This document shows, piece after piece, positions 32,756 through 41,075 of a stretch of 64,000 nt of DNA (position 1 is the first letter of the stretch; each line of letters opens with the position of its first letter). Below the pieces are notes generated by a model. It saw only the letters and a program-made list of their open reading frames with translations, was not told the origin of the DNA and ran no database searches. The translations under genes and the position numbers were made by a program. This DNA comes from Betaproteobacteria bacterium HGW-Betaproteobacteria-3. Lineage in GTDB: Bacteria; Pseudomonadota; Gammaproteobacteria; Burkholderiales; Burkholderiaceae_C. The stretch is taken from contig PHCI01000008.1 of assembly GCA_002842205.1 (NCBI GenBank), positions 62,001-126,000 on the forward strand. The letters run 5' to 3'.

Positions 32756-34225
32756 ATGAACGCACCCCAGGTCCTTGGCGACATTCTTGCGCGCAACGCT
32801 TTGCGCCAGCCCGAGGCGGGCGCCGTCACCTTCCTCGGCAAGACCTACCGCCACGGCAAGCTGGCGCGCCGCACCGAACGCGCCGCCGCACGGTTGTGGC
32901 ACGAATGGGGCATCCGGGCTGGCGACCGGGTGGCCTGGCTCGGGTTGAACCATGTGGACCAGCTGACGCTGCTGTTTGCCCTGGGCCGCATCGGTGCGGT
33001 GCTGGTGCCGCTGAATTTTCGCCTCGCGCCGCCCGAGTGGGACGCCGTGCTGGCCAGTTGCACGCCGCGCTGCGTGGTGCACGACACCACCTGGCAGGAG
33101 GCCGCGCAGGCGCTGGCCGCGCGCCAGGGGGTGGCGGCGTACGCGGTCGACGCCCTGATCCACACGCATGCCGAGGGCCACGCGCCGGATGGTGCCCACC
33201 CGGACGCGCCCGCGCTGCTGGTCTACACCTCGGGCACCACCGGCGCGCCGCGCGGCGCGGTGCACACGCAGGCCAATTTGCTGGCCAACATGGCGATCGC
33301 CCAACAGGTGCAGGGCCTCACGCCGGAGGACGCCGTGTTGACGGTGCTGCCGCTGTTCCACGTGGGCGGCCTGTGCCTCCAGACGCTGCCCGCGCTGTAC
33401 GCCGGGGCGCAGGTGCACCTGCACGCGCGGTTTGACCCTGCGGCCACGCTGGCGGCCATCGCGCAGTTGCGCCCGACCCTCACGCTGCAGGTGCCCGCCA
33501 CGATGAAGGCGCTGGTCGAGCATCCGTTGTGGGGCACCACCGACCTGCGCTGCCTGCGCGCCGTGTGGGCGGGTTCCAGCACGCTGCCCAGGGCGCTGGT
33601 CAGCGCGTTCCTGAGCCGTGGAGTGGCCTTGTGCAACGTCTATGGCGCCACCGAGACCGGACCGTTTTCCATCGCCTTGCCGCCCGCGCAGGCGCGCAGC
33701 CATGCGGGTTCGTGCGGCTGGCCGGCCCCGGGCGTTGAGGCACGGCTGCATGCGGCGCAGGCGGGCGTGGGCGAGGTCTGGCTGCGCGGGCCCAACATCG
33801 TGCGGCGCTACTGGCCCGACCAACCCGCACTCGACGGTGACGGCTGGTTTCACACCGGCGACCTGGCATCGGTGGCGGACGACGGCAGCTGGCGCATCGT
33901 CGGCCGGGCCAAGGACATGATCATCTCGGGCGGCGAAAACATCTACCCCGCCGAAATCGAGCACCTGCTGGCCGCGCACCCGGCCGTGGCCGAGTGCGCG
34001 GTGGTGGGGCTGCCGCACGCCACCTGGGGCGAGGTTGTGGTGGCCGTGGTGGTGACCCGGCCGGGCTGCACGCTGGACGAAGCGGCCGTGGCCGAATTTC
34101 TGGGCGGCCAGCTCGCGCGCTACAAGCTGCCGCGGCGCGTGGTGCCACTGCAGGCCCTGCCCAAGACCGCGCTGGGCAAGGTGCAAAAGCCGATGCTGGT
34201 CCAGCAGTTGATGCTAAATAAATAG
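32756..34225 (+). CDS. AMP-dependent acyl-CoA synthetase
   Basis: This 489-residue ANL-superfamily ligase has the P-loop motif LLVYTSGTTGAPRGAVHT, A5 region LCNVYGATETGPFSI, A7 DGWFHTGDLASV and A8 GRAKDMIISGGENIYPAEIE. The catalytic A10 lysine lies in LPKTALGKVQKPML. It activates a carboxylic acid to acyl-AMP and then acyl-CoA; the sequence resembles medium/long-chain and o-succinylbenzoate ligases, but chain specificity cannot be read. The last codons and the stop (LNK, TAG) fall in a dispersed repeat. It is divergent from the response regulator and convergent with the AmpG-like gene. Confidence 0.88.
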   Translation: MNAPQVLGDILARNALRQPEAGAVTFLGKTYRHGKLARRTERAAARLWHEWGIRAGDRVAWLGLNHVDQLTLLFALGRIGAVLVPLNFRLAPPEWDAVLASCTPRCVVHDTTWQEAAQALAARQGVAAYAVDALIHTHAEGHAPDGAHPDAPALLVYTSGTTGAPRGAVHTQANLLANMAIAQQVQGLTPEDAVLTVLPLFHVGGLCLQTLPALYAGAQVHLHARFDPAATLAAIAQLRPTLTLQVPATMKALVEHPLWGTTDLRCLRAVWAGSSTLPRALVSAFLSRGVALCNVYGATETGPFSIALPPAQARSHAGSCGWPAPGVEARLHAAQAGVGEVWLRGPNIVRRYWPDQPALDGDGWFHTGDLASVADDGSWRIVGRAKDMIISGGENIYPAEIEHLLAAHPAVAECAVVGLPHATWGEVVVAVVVTRPGCTLDEAAVAEFLGGQLARYKLPRRVVPLQALPKTALGKVQKPMLVQQLMLNK

Positions 34226-34265
34226 CAAACTTTGACCTATTGACGGGGGCTTGATGCCAATTTAA
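34213..34265 (+). repeat. AT-rich dispersed repeat, copy 5, ending two convergent genes
   Basis: The plus strand reads AAATAAATAGCAAACTTTGAC, then TATTGACGGGGGCTTGATGC and CAATTTAACC. The upstream ligase stops inside its left part. The convergent AmpG-like gene stops at 34237-34239 and takes its last residues (ASSPRQ) from its right part. Confidence 0.8.
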
Positions 34266-35652
34266 CCTTTGAAGCCAGCCACACCAGCAACAGCACCGGC
34301 AGCCCCAGCAGCGCGGTGCTGACAAAGAAGTTGGCATAACCGAACGCATCGACGTAGGCGCCCGAAAACCCCGCCAGCCATTTGGGGGCGAGCAGCATCA
34401 TCGAGCTGAACAGCGCGTACTGCGTGGCCGAGTAGCGCACGTTGGTCAGCGACGACAGGTAGGCGATGAACGCAGCCGAGGCGATGCCGCTGGACAGGTT
34501 GTCGGCCGAGATTACAAAGATCAGCGCCGTCACGTCGTGGCCGCGCGCGCTCAGGCCCGCAAACAGCAGGTTGGTGGCGGCCGACAGGATGGCGCCCAGC
34601 ATCAGCACCCGCATCACCCCCAGCCGCAGCGACAGCATGCCGCCAATGAACGCCCCCACCAGCGTCATGATCACGCCGTAAATCTTGGTCACGGCGGCCA
34701 CCTCGTCCTTGGTGTAGCCCATGTCCACGTAAAACGGGTTGGCCATGATGCCCATCACCACGTCGCTGATGCGGTAGATGGCGATCAGCGCGAGGATCAG
34801 CGCGGCCTGCCAGCGGTAGCGGCCGATGAAGTCGGCAAACGGGTCCACCAGCGCACCCCGCAGCCATTCGCGGGCGTTGCGTGCAGGCGGCAGCACCATA
34901 CGGGCCGGCTCGGGCGAGAGCAGCACCGTCAGCACGCCGACCGCCATCGAGCCCGCCATCACCAGATACGCCATCTGCCACGCCGCCTGCTGGTAGGCGG
35001 CACCGGCGAGTGCATGGGCCGTGGCGGTGGCGCCGGTGATGCCCACGACGGCCGCCGGGGCCACCTCAAACCGCGCGGCCACCCACAGCACGCCCGCGCC
35101 GGCCCAGATCATGGCCAGCCGGTAGCCGGTCTGGTAGGTGGCGGCCAGTGCGCCCTGGTGGTCGGCGTCGGCCGACTCGATGCGGAACGCGTCCAGCGCA
35201 ATGTCCTGCGTGGCCGAGCCCACCGCCACCGCCAGCGCACACCAGACGATGGGCCCGAGCGCCAGGCGCGGGTCCGACAGCGCCATGCCGACCAGCCCGG
35301 CGACGATCAGGCACTGCGACAGCAGCAGCCAGCTGCGCCGCCGCCCCAGCGTGCGCGTGAGCCACGGGATCGGCAGGCGGTCCACCAGCGGGGCCCAGCA
35401 CCACTTGAACGCGTAGGCCAGCCCGACCCAGCTCAGGTAGCCGATGGTGGCGCGGTCGATACCGGCCTCGCGCAGGCGAAAGCTCAGCGTGCCCAGCACC
35501 AGCAGCAGCGGCAGGCCCGCCGAAAAGCCCAGCGCCAGCATCCGCAGGCTGGCGGGCTCCAGATAGACGCGGGCGGCGGCCAGCCAGCCGCGCAGACCGG
35601 GGGCGTTGACAGGCGGGAGTTCGGCCGCTGGCCCCGGTTGGTCAGCGGGCAT
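34237..35652 (-). CDS. AmpG-like MFS permease
   Basis: This 471-residue inner-membrane protein has about 14 hydrophobic helices. AmpG family features are YLEPASLRMLALGFSAGLPLLLVLG, RLREAGIDRATIGYLSWVGLAYAFKWCWAPLVDR, LGRRRSWLLLSQ and the conserved SATQDIALDAFRIE. AmpG imports anhydro-muropeptides for cell-wall recycling. A glycosidase or amidase gene to confirm this is not adjacent. The C-terminal ASSPRQ is supplied by a dispersed repeat. Confidence 0.88.
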   Translation of the reverse strand: MPADQPGPAAELPPVNAPGLRGWLAAARVYLEPASLRMLALGFSAGLPLLLVLGTLSFRLREAGIDRATIGYLSWVGLAYAFKWCWAPLVDRLPIPWLTRTLGRRRSWLLLSQCLIVAGLVGMALSDPRLALGPIVWCALAVAVGSATQDIALDAFRIESADADHQGALAATYQTGYRLAMIWAGAGVLWVAARFEVAPAAVVGITGATATAHALAGAAYQQAAWQMAYLVMAGSMAVGVLTVLLSPEPARMVLPPARNAREWLRGALVDPFADFIGRYRWQAALILALIAIYRISDVVMGIMANPFYVDMGYTKDEVAAVTKIYGVIMTLVGAFIGGMLSLRLGVMRVLMLGAILSAATNLLFAGLSARGHDVTALIFVISADNLSSGIASAAFIAYLSSLTNVRYSATQYALFSSMMLLAPKWLAGFSGAYVDAFGYANFFVSTALLGLPVLLLVWLASKVKLASSPRQ

Positions 35653-35699
35653 GGGGCTTTGGGCGTTGTGACGTGATCATTTCTGCCTATTATTGAGCC

Positions 35700-36569
35700 A
35701 TGTGCTGGATCTGCGACGCCAAAACCTCCGAACCCACCCCACCGCGCGCGGCATCGGCCCGCGGGCCGTGGAACGCCCGCCGTGGCTTCTTGCTGGCGTC
35801 GGCCGCCGTGGCCGCGGGCCCTGCGCTGGCGCAGGTCGATGTGGGCAGTGCCTCGGGCGTGCGCAAGCTCGTGCCCGCCGAAACGCTGGAAACGGCGGCG
35901 GGCAAGCAGTATGTGGAGGTGCTGGCCGAGGCCCGCGCCAATGGCACGCTGGCGCCCGATGCCGACCCGCAGCTGCGGCGGCTGCGCGCCATTGCCCAGC
36001 GCCTGATCCCGCACACCCGGCAGTGGAACCCCCGCGTGAGCAGCTGGCGCTGGGAGGTCAACCTGATCACCAGCAAGCAGCTCAACGCCTGGGCCATGCC
36101 GGGCGGCAAGATCGCGTTTTACAGCGGCATCCTGAACCAGCTCCAACTCACCGAAGACGAGATCGCCATGATCATGGGCCACGAAATGGCCCACGCGCTG
36201 CGCGAACACGCGCGCGCACGCCTGGCCAAGACGCAGGCCACCGGGCTGGGCCTGTCGATTGCCGCGCAGCTGTTCGGGCTGGGGCAGCTGGGGGACGTGG
36301 CCGCCGACCTGGGCACCAAGCTGCTGTCGCTCAAGTTCAGCCGTTCGGACGAATCCGAGGCCGATCTGGTGGGGCTGGAGATCGCGGCGCGGGCGGCCTT
36401 TCAGCCGCGGGCCAGCGTCTCGCTGTGGGAAAAAATGCTCGCGGCCAGCGGCGGCTCGGGAGGGCCCGGATTTTTGTCGACGCACCCGAGCGGGCCCAAC
36501 CGCATCCGCGAGTTGCAGGACAACCTGCCCAAGGTCCAGGGTCTGTACGACGCCGCACGCCGCGGCTGA
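35700..36569 (+). CDS. M48 family metalloprotease, exported
   Basis: This 289-residue peptidase has zinc-binding HEMAH (H161, E162, H165) and a downstream glutamate in DESEADLVGLE. The N-terminus MCWICDAK carries a CxxC, and a twin-arginine-like export signal follows (RRGFLLASAAVAAGPALAQ). Periplasmic M48 enzymes such as BepA/LoiP take part in outer-membrane protein quality control, the most likely role here. WAMPGGKIAFYSGIL and LSTHPSGPNRIREL are typical of the group. The promoter region is shared with the divergent AmpG-like gene. Confidence 0.9.
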   Translation: MCWICDAKTSEPTPPRAASARGPWNARRGFLLASAAVAAGPALAQVDVGSASGVRKLVPAETLETAAGKQYVEVLAEARANGTLAPDADPQLRRLRAIAQRLIPHTRQWNPRVSSWRWEVNLITSKQLNAWAMPGGKIAFYSGILNQLQLTEDEIAMIMGHEMAHALREHARARLAKTQATGLGLSIAAQLFGLGQLGDVAADLGTKLLSLKFSRSDESEADLVGLEIAARAAFQPRASVSLWEKMLAASGGSGGPGFLSTHPSGPNRIRELQDNLPKVQGLYDAARRG

Positions 36570-36687
36570 TACGGCCTCGCCTTCCAACGTATCACGGCGT
36601 TGGTTCGCCTTGCCGTGCTATAGCACTGTCTGCGGCTCCCGCCTTGTCCTACGCTTGATTGCAAAACCGTCTGAGTGGCGCGGCTTG
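36570..36687. other. Non-coding gap with a perfect palindrome
   Basis: These 118 bases separate the convergent M48 and panC genes. They contain GTGCTATAGCAC (36615-36626), a perfect 12-base palindrome, between TTGGTTCGCCTTGCC and CTGTCTGCGGCTCCCG. I suspect, without being able to check, that this block recurs in related genomes. No T-tract terminator is evident. Confidence 0.5.
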
Positions 36688-37548
36688 TCAGGGCAGCTCG
36701 AAATTGTCGATCAGCCGTGTGGCGCCCAGCCGGGCGGCGCCCAGCGCCACCAGCGGCACGGCGGTGTCACCGGCCTGCGGCGGCTGCAAGTCGGTCTGGC
36801 GGCGCACCGTCAGGTAATCGGGCTTCCAGCCGCGCGCGCCCAGTTGCGCCACGGCCTGGGCCTCCAGCGCAGGCCGTTGCGCGGCCAGGTCGGCACCGGC
36901 GGCCTGAGCGGCCTGGGCCAGCTGGCGCAACGCCCGCGACAGTTGCACCGCTTCCTGCCGCTCCGTCGGCGAAAGATAGCCGTTGCGCGAACTCAGGGCC
37001 AGGCCGTCGGCGGCGCGCCGGGTTTCACCCGCCACGATGTCGATGGGCAGCGCAAACTGGCGCACCATGTGGCGGATCACCATGAGCTGCTGGTAGTCCT
37101 TCTTGCCAAACACCGCCACGCCGCCCGGCCGCGTGCCAAACACGCACTGGAACAGCTTCATCACCACGGTGCTCACCCCCACAAAAAAACCGGGGCGGAA
37201 CTGGCCCTCCAGCAGGTCGGCCAACGCCGGGTCGGGCTGGATCCTGCAGGTTTGCGGCTCGGGGTAGAGCGCTTTTTCGTCGGGGGCAAACAGCACCTGG
37301 CAGCCGGCGGCCTGCAGCTGGTCGCAATCGCTCTGCCAGGTGCGCGGGTAGGTGTCGAAATCTTCGTGCGGCAGGAACTGCAGCCGGTTGACGAAGATGC
37401 TGGCCACCGTCACGTCGCCCAGCGCGCGCGCCTGCGTGACCAGCGCCATGTGCCCATCGTGCAGGTTGCCCATGGTCGGCACAAAGGCCGGTTGGCGAAA
37501 GGGCGCCAGGGTCTGGCGCAGTGCATCGATGGTGTGGACGATTTTCAT
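36688..37548 (-). CDS. panC: Pantothenate synthetase (pantoate-beta-alanine ligase)
   Basis: This 286-residue enzyme has the ATP-binding HIGH-like region in [48 protein letters not shown] and [13 protein letters not shown]. It joins pantoate and beta-alanine with ATP to make pantothenate for coenzyme A. In the most common form the motif is PTMGALHEGH, and the pantoate-binding string usually reads VNPTQF rather than VNRLQF, a small departure. The start at 37548 ([11 protein letters not shown]) is the family start. panB and panD are not adjacent. Confidence 0.93.
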   Translation of the reverse strand: MKIVHTIDALRQTLAPFRQPAFVPTMGNLHDGHMALVTQARALGDVTVASIFVNRLQFLPHEDFDTYPRTWQSDCDQLQAAGCQVLFAPDEKALYPEPQTCRIQPDPALADLLEGQFRPGFFVGVSTVVMKLFQCVFGTRPGGVAVFGKKDYQQLMVIRHMVRQFALPIDIVAGETRRAADGLALSSRNGYLSPTERQEAVQLSRALRQLAQAAQAAGADLAAQRPALEAQAVAQLGARGWKPDYLTVRRQTDLQPPQAGDTAVPLVALGAARLGATRLIDNFELP

Positions 37549-37597
37549 GCGGTGCGTCAATCGGGGGTGAGGGCAAGGGCGTTCTGGTGAATTTACA

Positions 37598-37660
37598 AGC
37601 AAAATTGGCCGATAGCCCCCGTCAAATGGCAATAGTTAGCTATCTCTAAAGTAGCATTCA
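37598..37660 (-). repeat. AT-rich dispersed repeat, copy 6
   Basis: On the minus strand it reads AGAGATAGCTAACTATTGCC, then ATTTGACGGGGGCTATCGGCC and AATTTTGC. It lies between bciA (stop at 37845) and panC (start at 37548). The rest of that gap, 37661-37844, is very GC-rich, with short inverted repeats (GGGACCGCCCCGG), and shows no gene I can support. Confidence 0.8.
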
Positions 37661-37844
37661 AGGGTTGTCCTGGGGCGGGCATGGGCGCGGCTTCAGCCCG
37701 TATCGTAGCCATTCCGCCGCCATTCGCGACCCGCGCGCGGCCCGGGACCGCCCCGGGGCGGCAAATCGGTGCGCGCCGCACGACCGCCGCCGGGCTCGGC
37801 CTGGCCGGTGGGTCGCGGCTGCGGCGCGGCGCGGCGGGCGATGG

Positions 37845-38834
37845 TCAGAACACCGCGTGGTCGCCGCGCTCGGGCGCCTGCCCGCCGTGGACCAGGTCCG
37901 CGTAGAAGTCAAGCAGTGTCTCGTGGCCCGTGGACGGTGTGGCAGTGGCATCGTAGCGGCCGGTGGCGGGGTCGAGCACCAGCATCGACTCGGTGGCGTA
38001 GTAGCGGCCGATGCGTGCCAGCTCGGCCTTGGCGGCCAGCGCGGGGATCACGCGCCCCAGCGCCCCAAGCACGCCGATGATCCCGTCGAGCCACCGCACC
38101 GGCACCTGCTTGAAGCGCGGCGGCTGGCCAAGCAGCGCGAACAGGTGCTCGCCCTGCTGGCGCGGCGTGATGGCTGCGCCGGGCCCGCCAATGGGCAGAA
38201 TCCGGTTGTGGCGCGCCGGATCGTCCAGGCACCCGGCGATGTAGTCCGCCAGGTCGTTGTCGCTGATGGGTTTGCACGCCGTGAGCGTGCCGTCGCCGAA
38301 CACCAGGAAGGGCTTGCCTCGCCGCACGCGTTCGACCTGCCCGGACAATGACTTGAAAAACGCGGTCGGGCGCACGATCGAGTAGGTCAGGCCGGATTCG
38401 ATCAGCTTCCTTTCGAACGCCAGTTTGGCCTGCTGAAAGGCCAGCAATGGTTTTTGCACGCAAATGGCCGACAAAAGCACCATCTGGGACACCCCGGCGT
38501 CCTGGGCGGCCTGCAATGCGTGCACGTGGGCCTGGTGGTCGATGGCCCAGGCGTCTCCGGGCGCGCCGGTGCGCGAGGCCAGACACGAGATCAGCGCATC
38601 AAATCGCTCGCCGCAGAACCCGTCGCGCGCCAGCGAAACCGGGTCGGTGACCTGGCCCACGCGCACCGTGGCGCCCGCGAGCAGTTGCGCGCTGACTTCG
38701 CGGGTCATTGCACCGCCCGCGCCGGCGCGCGGGCGCACCAGACACACCACGTCGTGGCCGCGCCTCAACAGGGCGGCCACAGTGGCGCGCCCCATGGTGC
38801 CGGTGGCCCCAATGACCAGGACGCGCTGGCCCAT
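37845..38834 (-). CDS. bciA: Divinyl (proto)chlorophyllide a 8-vinyl reductase, BciA/DVR type
   Basis: This 329-residue NADPH-dependent SDR-like reductase has a nucleotide-binding motif at residues 5-15 (VLVIGATGTMG). Long stretches are nearly identical in pattern to plant DVR and bacterial BciA: ISCLASRTGAPGDAWAID, VLLSAICVQKPLLAFQ, TYSIVRPTAFFKSLSGQVE, GDGTLTACKPISDNDLA, LPIGGPGAAITPRQQGE and IGRYYATESMLVLDP. The reaction reduces the C8 vinyl of divinyl chlorophyllide in bacteriochlorophyll synthesis. No other bch, crt or puf gene is in the window. It is co-directional with xth and panC but spaced apart. A divergent role in a non-phototroph remains possible. Confidence 0.87.
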   Translation of the reverse strand: MGQRVLVIGATGTMGRATVAALLRRGHDVVCLVRPRAGAGGAMTREVSAQLLAGATVRVGQVTDPVSLARDGFCGERFDALISCLASRTGAPGDAWAIDHQAHVHALQAAQDAGVSQMVLLSAICVQKPLLAFQQAKLAFERKLIESGLTYSIVRPTAFFKSLSGQVERVRRGKPFLVFGDGTLTACKPISDNDLADYIAGCLDDPARHNRILPIGGPGAAITPRQQGEHLFALLGQPPRFKQVPVRWLDGIIGVLGALGRVIPALAAKAELARIGRYYATESMLVLDPATGRYDATATPSTGHETLLDFYADLVHGGQAPERGDHAVF

Positions 38835-38881
38835 CAGGCCGACCGCTTCATGGTGAGGGTCCCGTCGCGCATGCCGAATCC

Positions 38882-39685
38882 TCAGCGTTCAAGATCGTAG
38901 TCCACGGTCAGTGGCGCATGGTCCGAGAACTTCTCGTCCTTGTAGATCGACTCGCGCCGTGCAAAGGCCGCCAGGGCGGGGGTGGCCAGATGGTAGTCCA
39001 GCCGCCACCCCACGTTGTTGGCATAGGCCTGGCCACGGTTGCTCCACCAGGTATAGGCGGTGTCGGTGGCGTCGGGTTGCAGGCGGCGGTACACGTCCAC
39101 CAGGCCGGCATCGTCCAGCAGCTGGGTCATCCAGGCGCGTTCTTCGGGCAGGAAACCGCTGTTTTTCTGGTTGCTGCGCCAGTTTTTCAGGTCAATTTGC
39201 CTGTGCGCGATGTTGACGTCGCCGCAGAGGATGAAATCGCGCTGGCCCTTGAGCGCCAGCAGGTGCGGGTAAAAGCCGTCGAGAAAGCGAAACTTGGCCT
39301 CCTGCCGCTCGGGCCCGGACGAGCCGCTGGGAAAGTAGGCGCTGATGATCGAGAGTTTTTGGGCGGGCGTGTCAAACCGCAGCTCGACATACCGGCCTTC
39401 GGCGTCAAACTCTGGCGAGCCAAAGCCCACGATCACGTCGCTGGGCTGGTGCCGCGTGTACACCGCCACGCCCGAATAGCCCTTTTTTTCGGCAAAGTGA
39501 AAATGGCCCGACAGGCCGGCCAGCGTCTCGAAACGGCCGCGCACGTCGTCGGCCTGGGCCTTGACCTCCTGCACGCAAATACAATCGGGCTGGTGCCGGG
39601 CCAGCCACGCTTCCACGCCTTTGGACGCGGCGGAGCGGATGCCGTTGAGGTTGAGGCTGGTCAGTCTGAACAAGGGATTCCCCAT
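38882..39685 (-). CDS. xth: Exodeoxyribonuclease III (AP endonuclease family)
   Basis: This 267-residue EEP-fold nuclease has LNLNGIRSAASKGVEAWL, the metal glutamate in CVQEVKAQ, KKGYSGVAVYTR, the DxN motif FILCGDVNIAH, WWSNRGQAYANNVGWRLDYHLAT and the final SDHAPLTVDY. It repairs abasic sites and trims 3' ends. The ATG at 39685 overlaps the divergent pyrE ATG within one CATG. A TTG at 39673, preceded by GGGGAA, would give the more usual start MFRLTSLNLNG and would remove the overlap. Confidence 0.92.
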   Translation of the reverse strand: MGNPLFRLTSLNLNGIRSAASKGVEAWLARHQPDCICVQEVKAQADDVRGRFETLAGLSGHFHFAEKKGYSGVAVYTRHQPSDVIVGFGSPEFDAEGRYVELRFDTPAQKLSIISAYFPSGSSGPERQEAKFRFLDGFYPHLLALKGQRDFILCGDVNIAHRQIDLKNWRSNQKNSGFLPEERAWMTQLLDDAGLVDVYRRLQPDATDTAYTWWSNRGQAYANNVGWRLDYHLATPALAAFARRESIYKDEKFSDHAPLTVDYDLER

Positions 39686-40376
39686 GGTGAAAAGTGAAGC
39701 GCCTGCCGTTGATCAAGACCGGCTGGCGCAGGATTTTGTGCAATTCTCCGTCGAATCGGGCGTGCTGCGCTTTGGCGAGTTCAAGACCAAGGCCGGCCGC
39801 CTGAGCCCATACTTCTTCAACGCCGGGTTGTTTGACGACGGCGCCAAGCTCGGACGGCTGGCCGAATTCTATGCACGGCGGCTGCTGGCCAGCGGCATCG
39901 AGTTCGACATGATCTTCGGCCCCGCCTACAAGGGCATTCCACTGGGGGCGGCCGTGGCCATCGAGCTGGCGCGGCTGGGCCGCAACGTGCCGTTTGCCTA
40001 CAACCGCAAGGAAGCCAAGGACCACGGCGAGGGCGGCACGCTGGTGGGCGCGCCGCTCCAGGGCCGGGTGCTGATCGTGGACGACGTGATGTCGGCCGGC
40101 ACGGCTGCGCGCGAGTCCATTGCCCTCATCCAGGCCGCCGGTGCCACGCCGCACGCGGTGGCGATTGCGCTGGACCGCCAGGAAAAAGCCACTGAAAACG
40201 GGGTCGATGTCGAATGGAGCGCGGTGCAGTATGTCCGCCGCCAACTCGGCTTGCACGTTTGTTCGATTGCCAGACTGGCGGATTTGTTGCAGTATCTTGC
40301 CGAGCATCGCAACGCCGGGCTCGACGCGCACCACGCGCGGGTTCTGGCGTACCGGGAGCGCTACGGCGTCGAGTAG
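39684..40376 (+). CDS. pyrE: Orotate phosphoribosyltransferase
   Basis: This 230-residue enzyme has VESGVLRFGEFKTKAGRLSPYFFNAGLF, FGPAYKGIPLG, the flexible catalytic loop RKEAKDHGEGG and the PRPP-binding motif VLIVDDVMSAGTA. It makes OMP from orotate in pyrimidine synthesis. AAGGGA lies 7 bases before the ATG. Its start codon overlaps that of the divergent xth gene, so each gene's promoter must lie within the other's coding sequence. Confidence 0.95.
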   Translation: MVKSEAPAVDQDRLAQDFVQFSVESGVLRFGEFKTKAGRLSPYFFNAGLFDDGAKLGRLAEFYARRLLASGIEFDMIFGPAYKGIPLGAAVAIELARLGRNVPFAYNRKEAKDHGEGGTLVGAPLQGRVLIVDDVMSAGTAARESIALIQAAGATPHAVAIALDRQEKATENGVDVEWSAVQYVRRQLGLHVCSIARLADLLQYLAEHRNAGLDAHHARVLAYRERYGVE

Positions 40377-40388
40377 AGGGAAACCACA

Positions 40389-41048
40389 GTGCAGTTCAGA
40401 GCTTCAACAAACTGGGTCATGGGCTGCTTGCTGGCGGCCTGGGGCGCGGGCGCGTCCGCCCAGACCATCTACACCTGTGTCGATGGCAAGGGCCACAAAC
40501 GCACCTCCGACCGGCCGATCGCCGAATGCCTGGACCGCGAGCAATACGAGCTCAACCCCAGTGGCACGGTGCGTCGCACCATTGGCCCCAACATGACCGC
40601 CTCCGAACGTGCTGCCGCCGAGGCCAAGGAGCGGGAAATTGCCGAAGAGCGTGCCCGCGCCGCCGAAGAAAAGCGGCGTGAGCGCGCCCTGCTGATCCGC
40701 TATCCCAACAAGGGCGTCCACGACGCCGAGCGCGCCGAGGCGCTGGGTCAGGTGGACGAAGTCATCCGCGCCGCCAACAAGCGCGTGGTGGAGCTGGCCG
40801 CGCAGCGCGAGAGCCTGAACACCGAGTTCGAGTTTTACAAGAAGGACCCGTCGCGCGCCCCGGCCAGCCTGAAGCGCCAGGCCGAAGACATCGAGCACAG
40901 CACCGGCGTGCAAAAACGCTTCATTGCCGAGCAAGAGGGCGAGAAAAAGCGCATCAATGCGCGTTTTGACGAAGAGCTGGCCACACTTCGCAAGCTGTGG
41001 GCCTTGCGCGCCGCGCCCACCGGGGTGGCCGCGCCGCCCAGCCGCTGA
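40389..41048 (+). CDS. DUF4124 domain, exported coiled-coil protein
   Basis: This 219-residue protein starts with GTG after GAGGGA. It has a signal peptide (VMGCLLAAWGAGASAQ), then the DUF4124 signature TIYTCVDGKGHKRTSDRPIAEC, with two cysteines likely to form a disulfide. A long charged coiled-coil follows, rich in Glu, Arg and Ala (ERAAAEAKEREIAEERARAAEEK). DUF4124 proteins are common periplasmic proteins of unknown function in betaproteobacteria. It follows pyrE by 12 bases and may be co-transcribed. Confidence 0.85.
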   Translation: MQFRASTNWVMGCLLAAWGAGASAQTIYTCVDGKGHKRTSDRPIAECLDREQYELNPSGTVRRTIGPNMTASERAAAEAKEREIAEERARAAEEKRRERALLIRYPNKGVHDAERAEALGQVDEVIRAANKRVVELAAQRESLNTEFEFYKKDPSRAPASLKRQAEDIEHSTGVQKRFIAEQEGEKKRINARFDEELATLRKLWALRAAPTGVAAPPSR

Positions 41049-41075
41049 AAAGCGAAAACGCGACCGCGCAGGGGG

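Noticed and set aside
37661-37844. Small gene between panC and bciA
   Set aside because: Several short frames exist on both strands but none has a ribosome-binding site or any recognisable feature; the region is extremely GC-rich.
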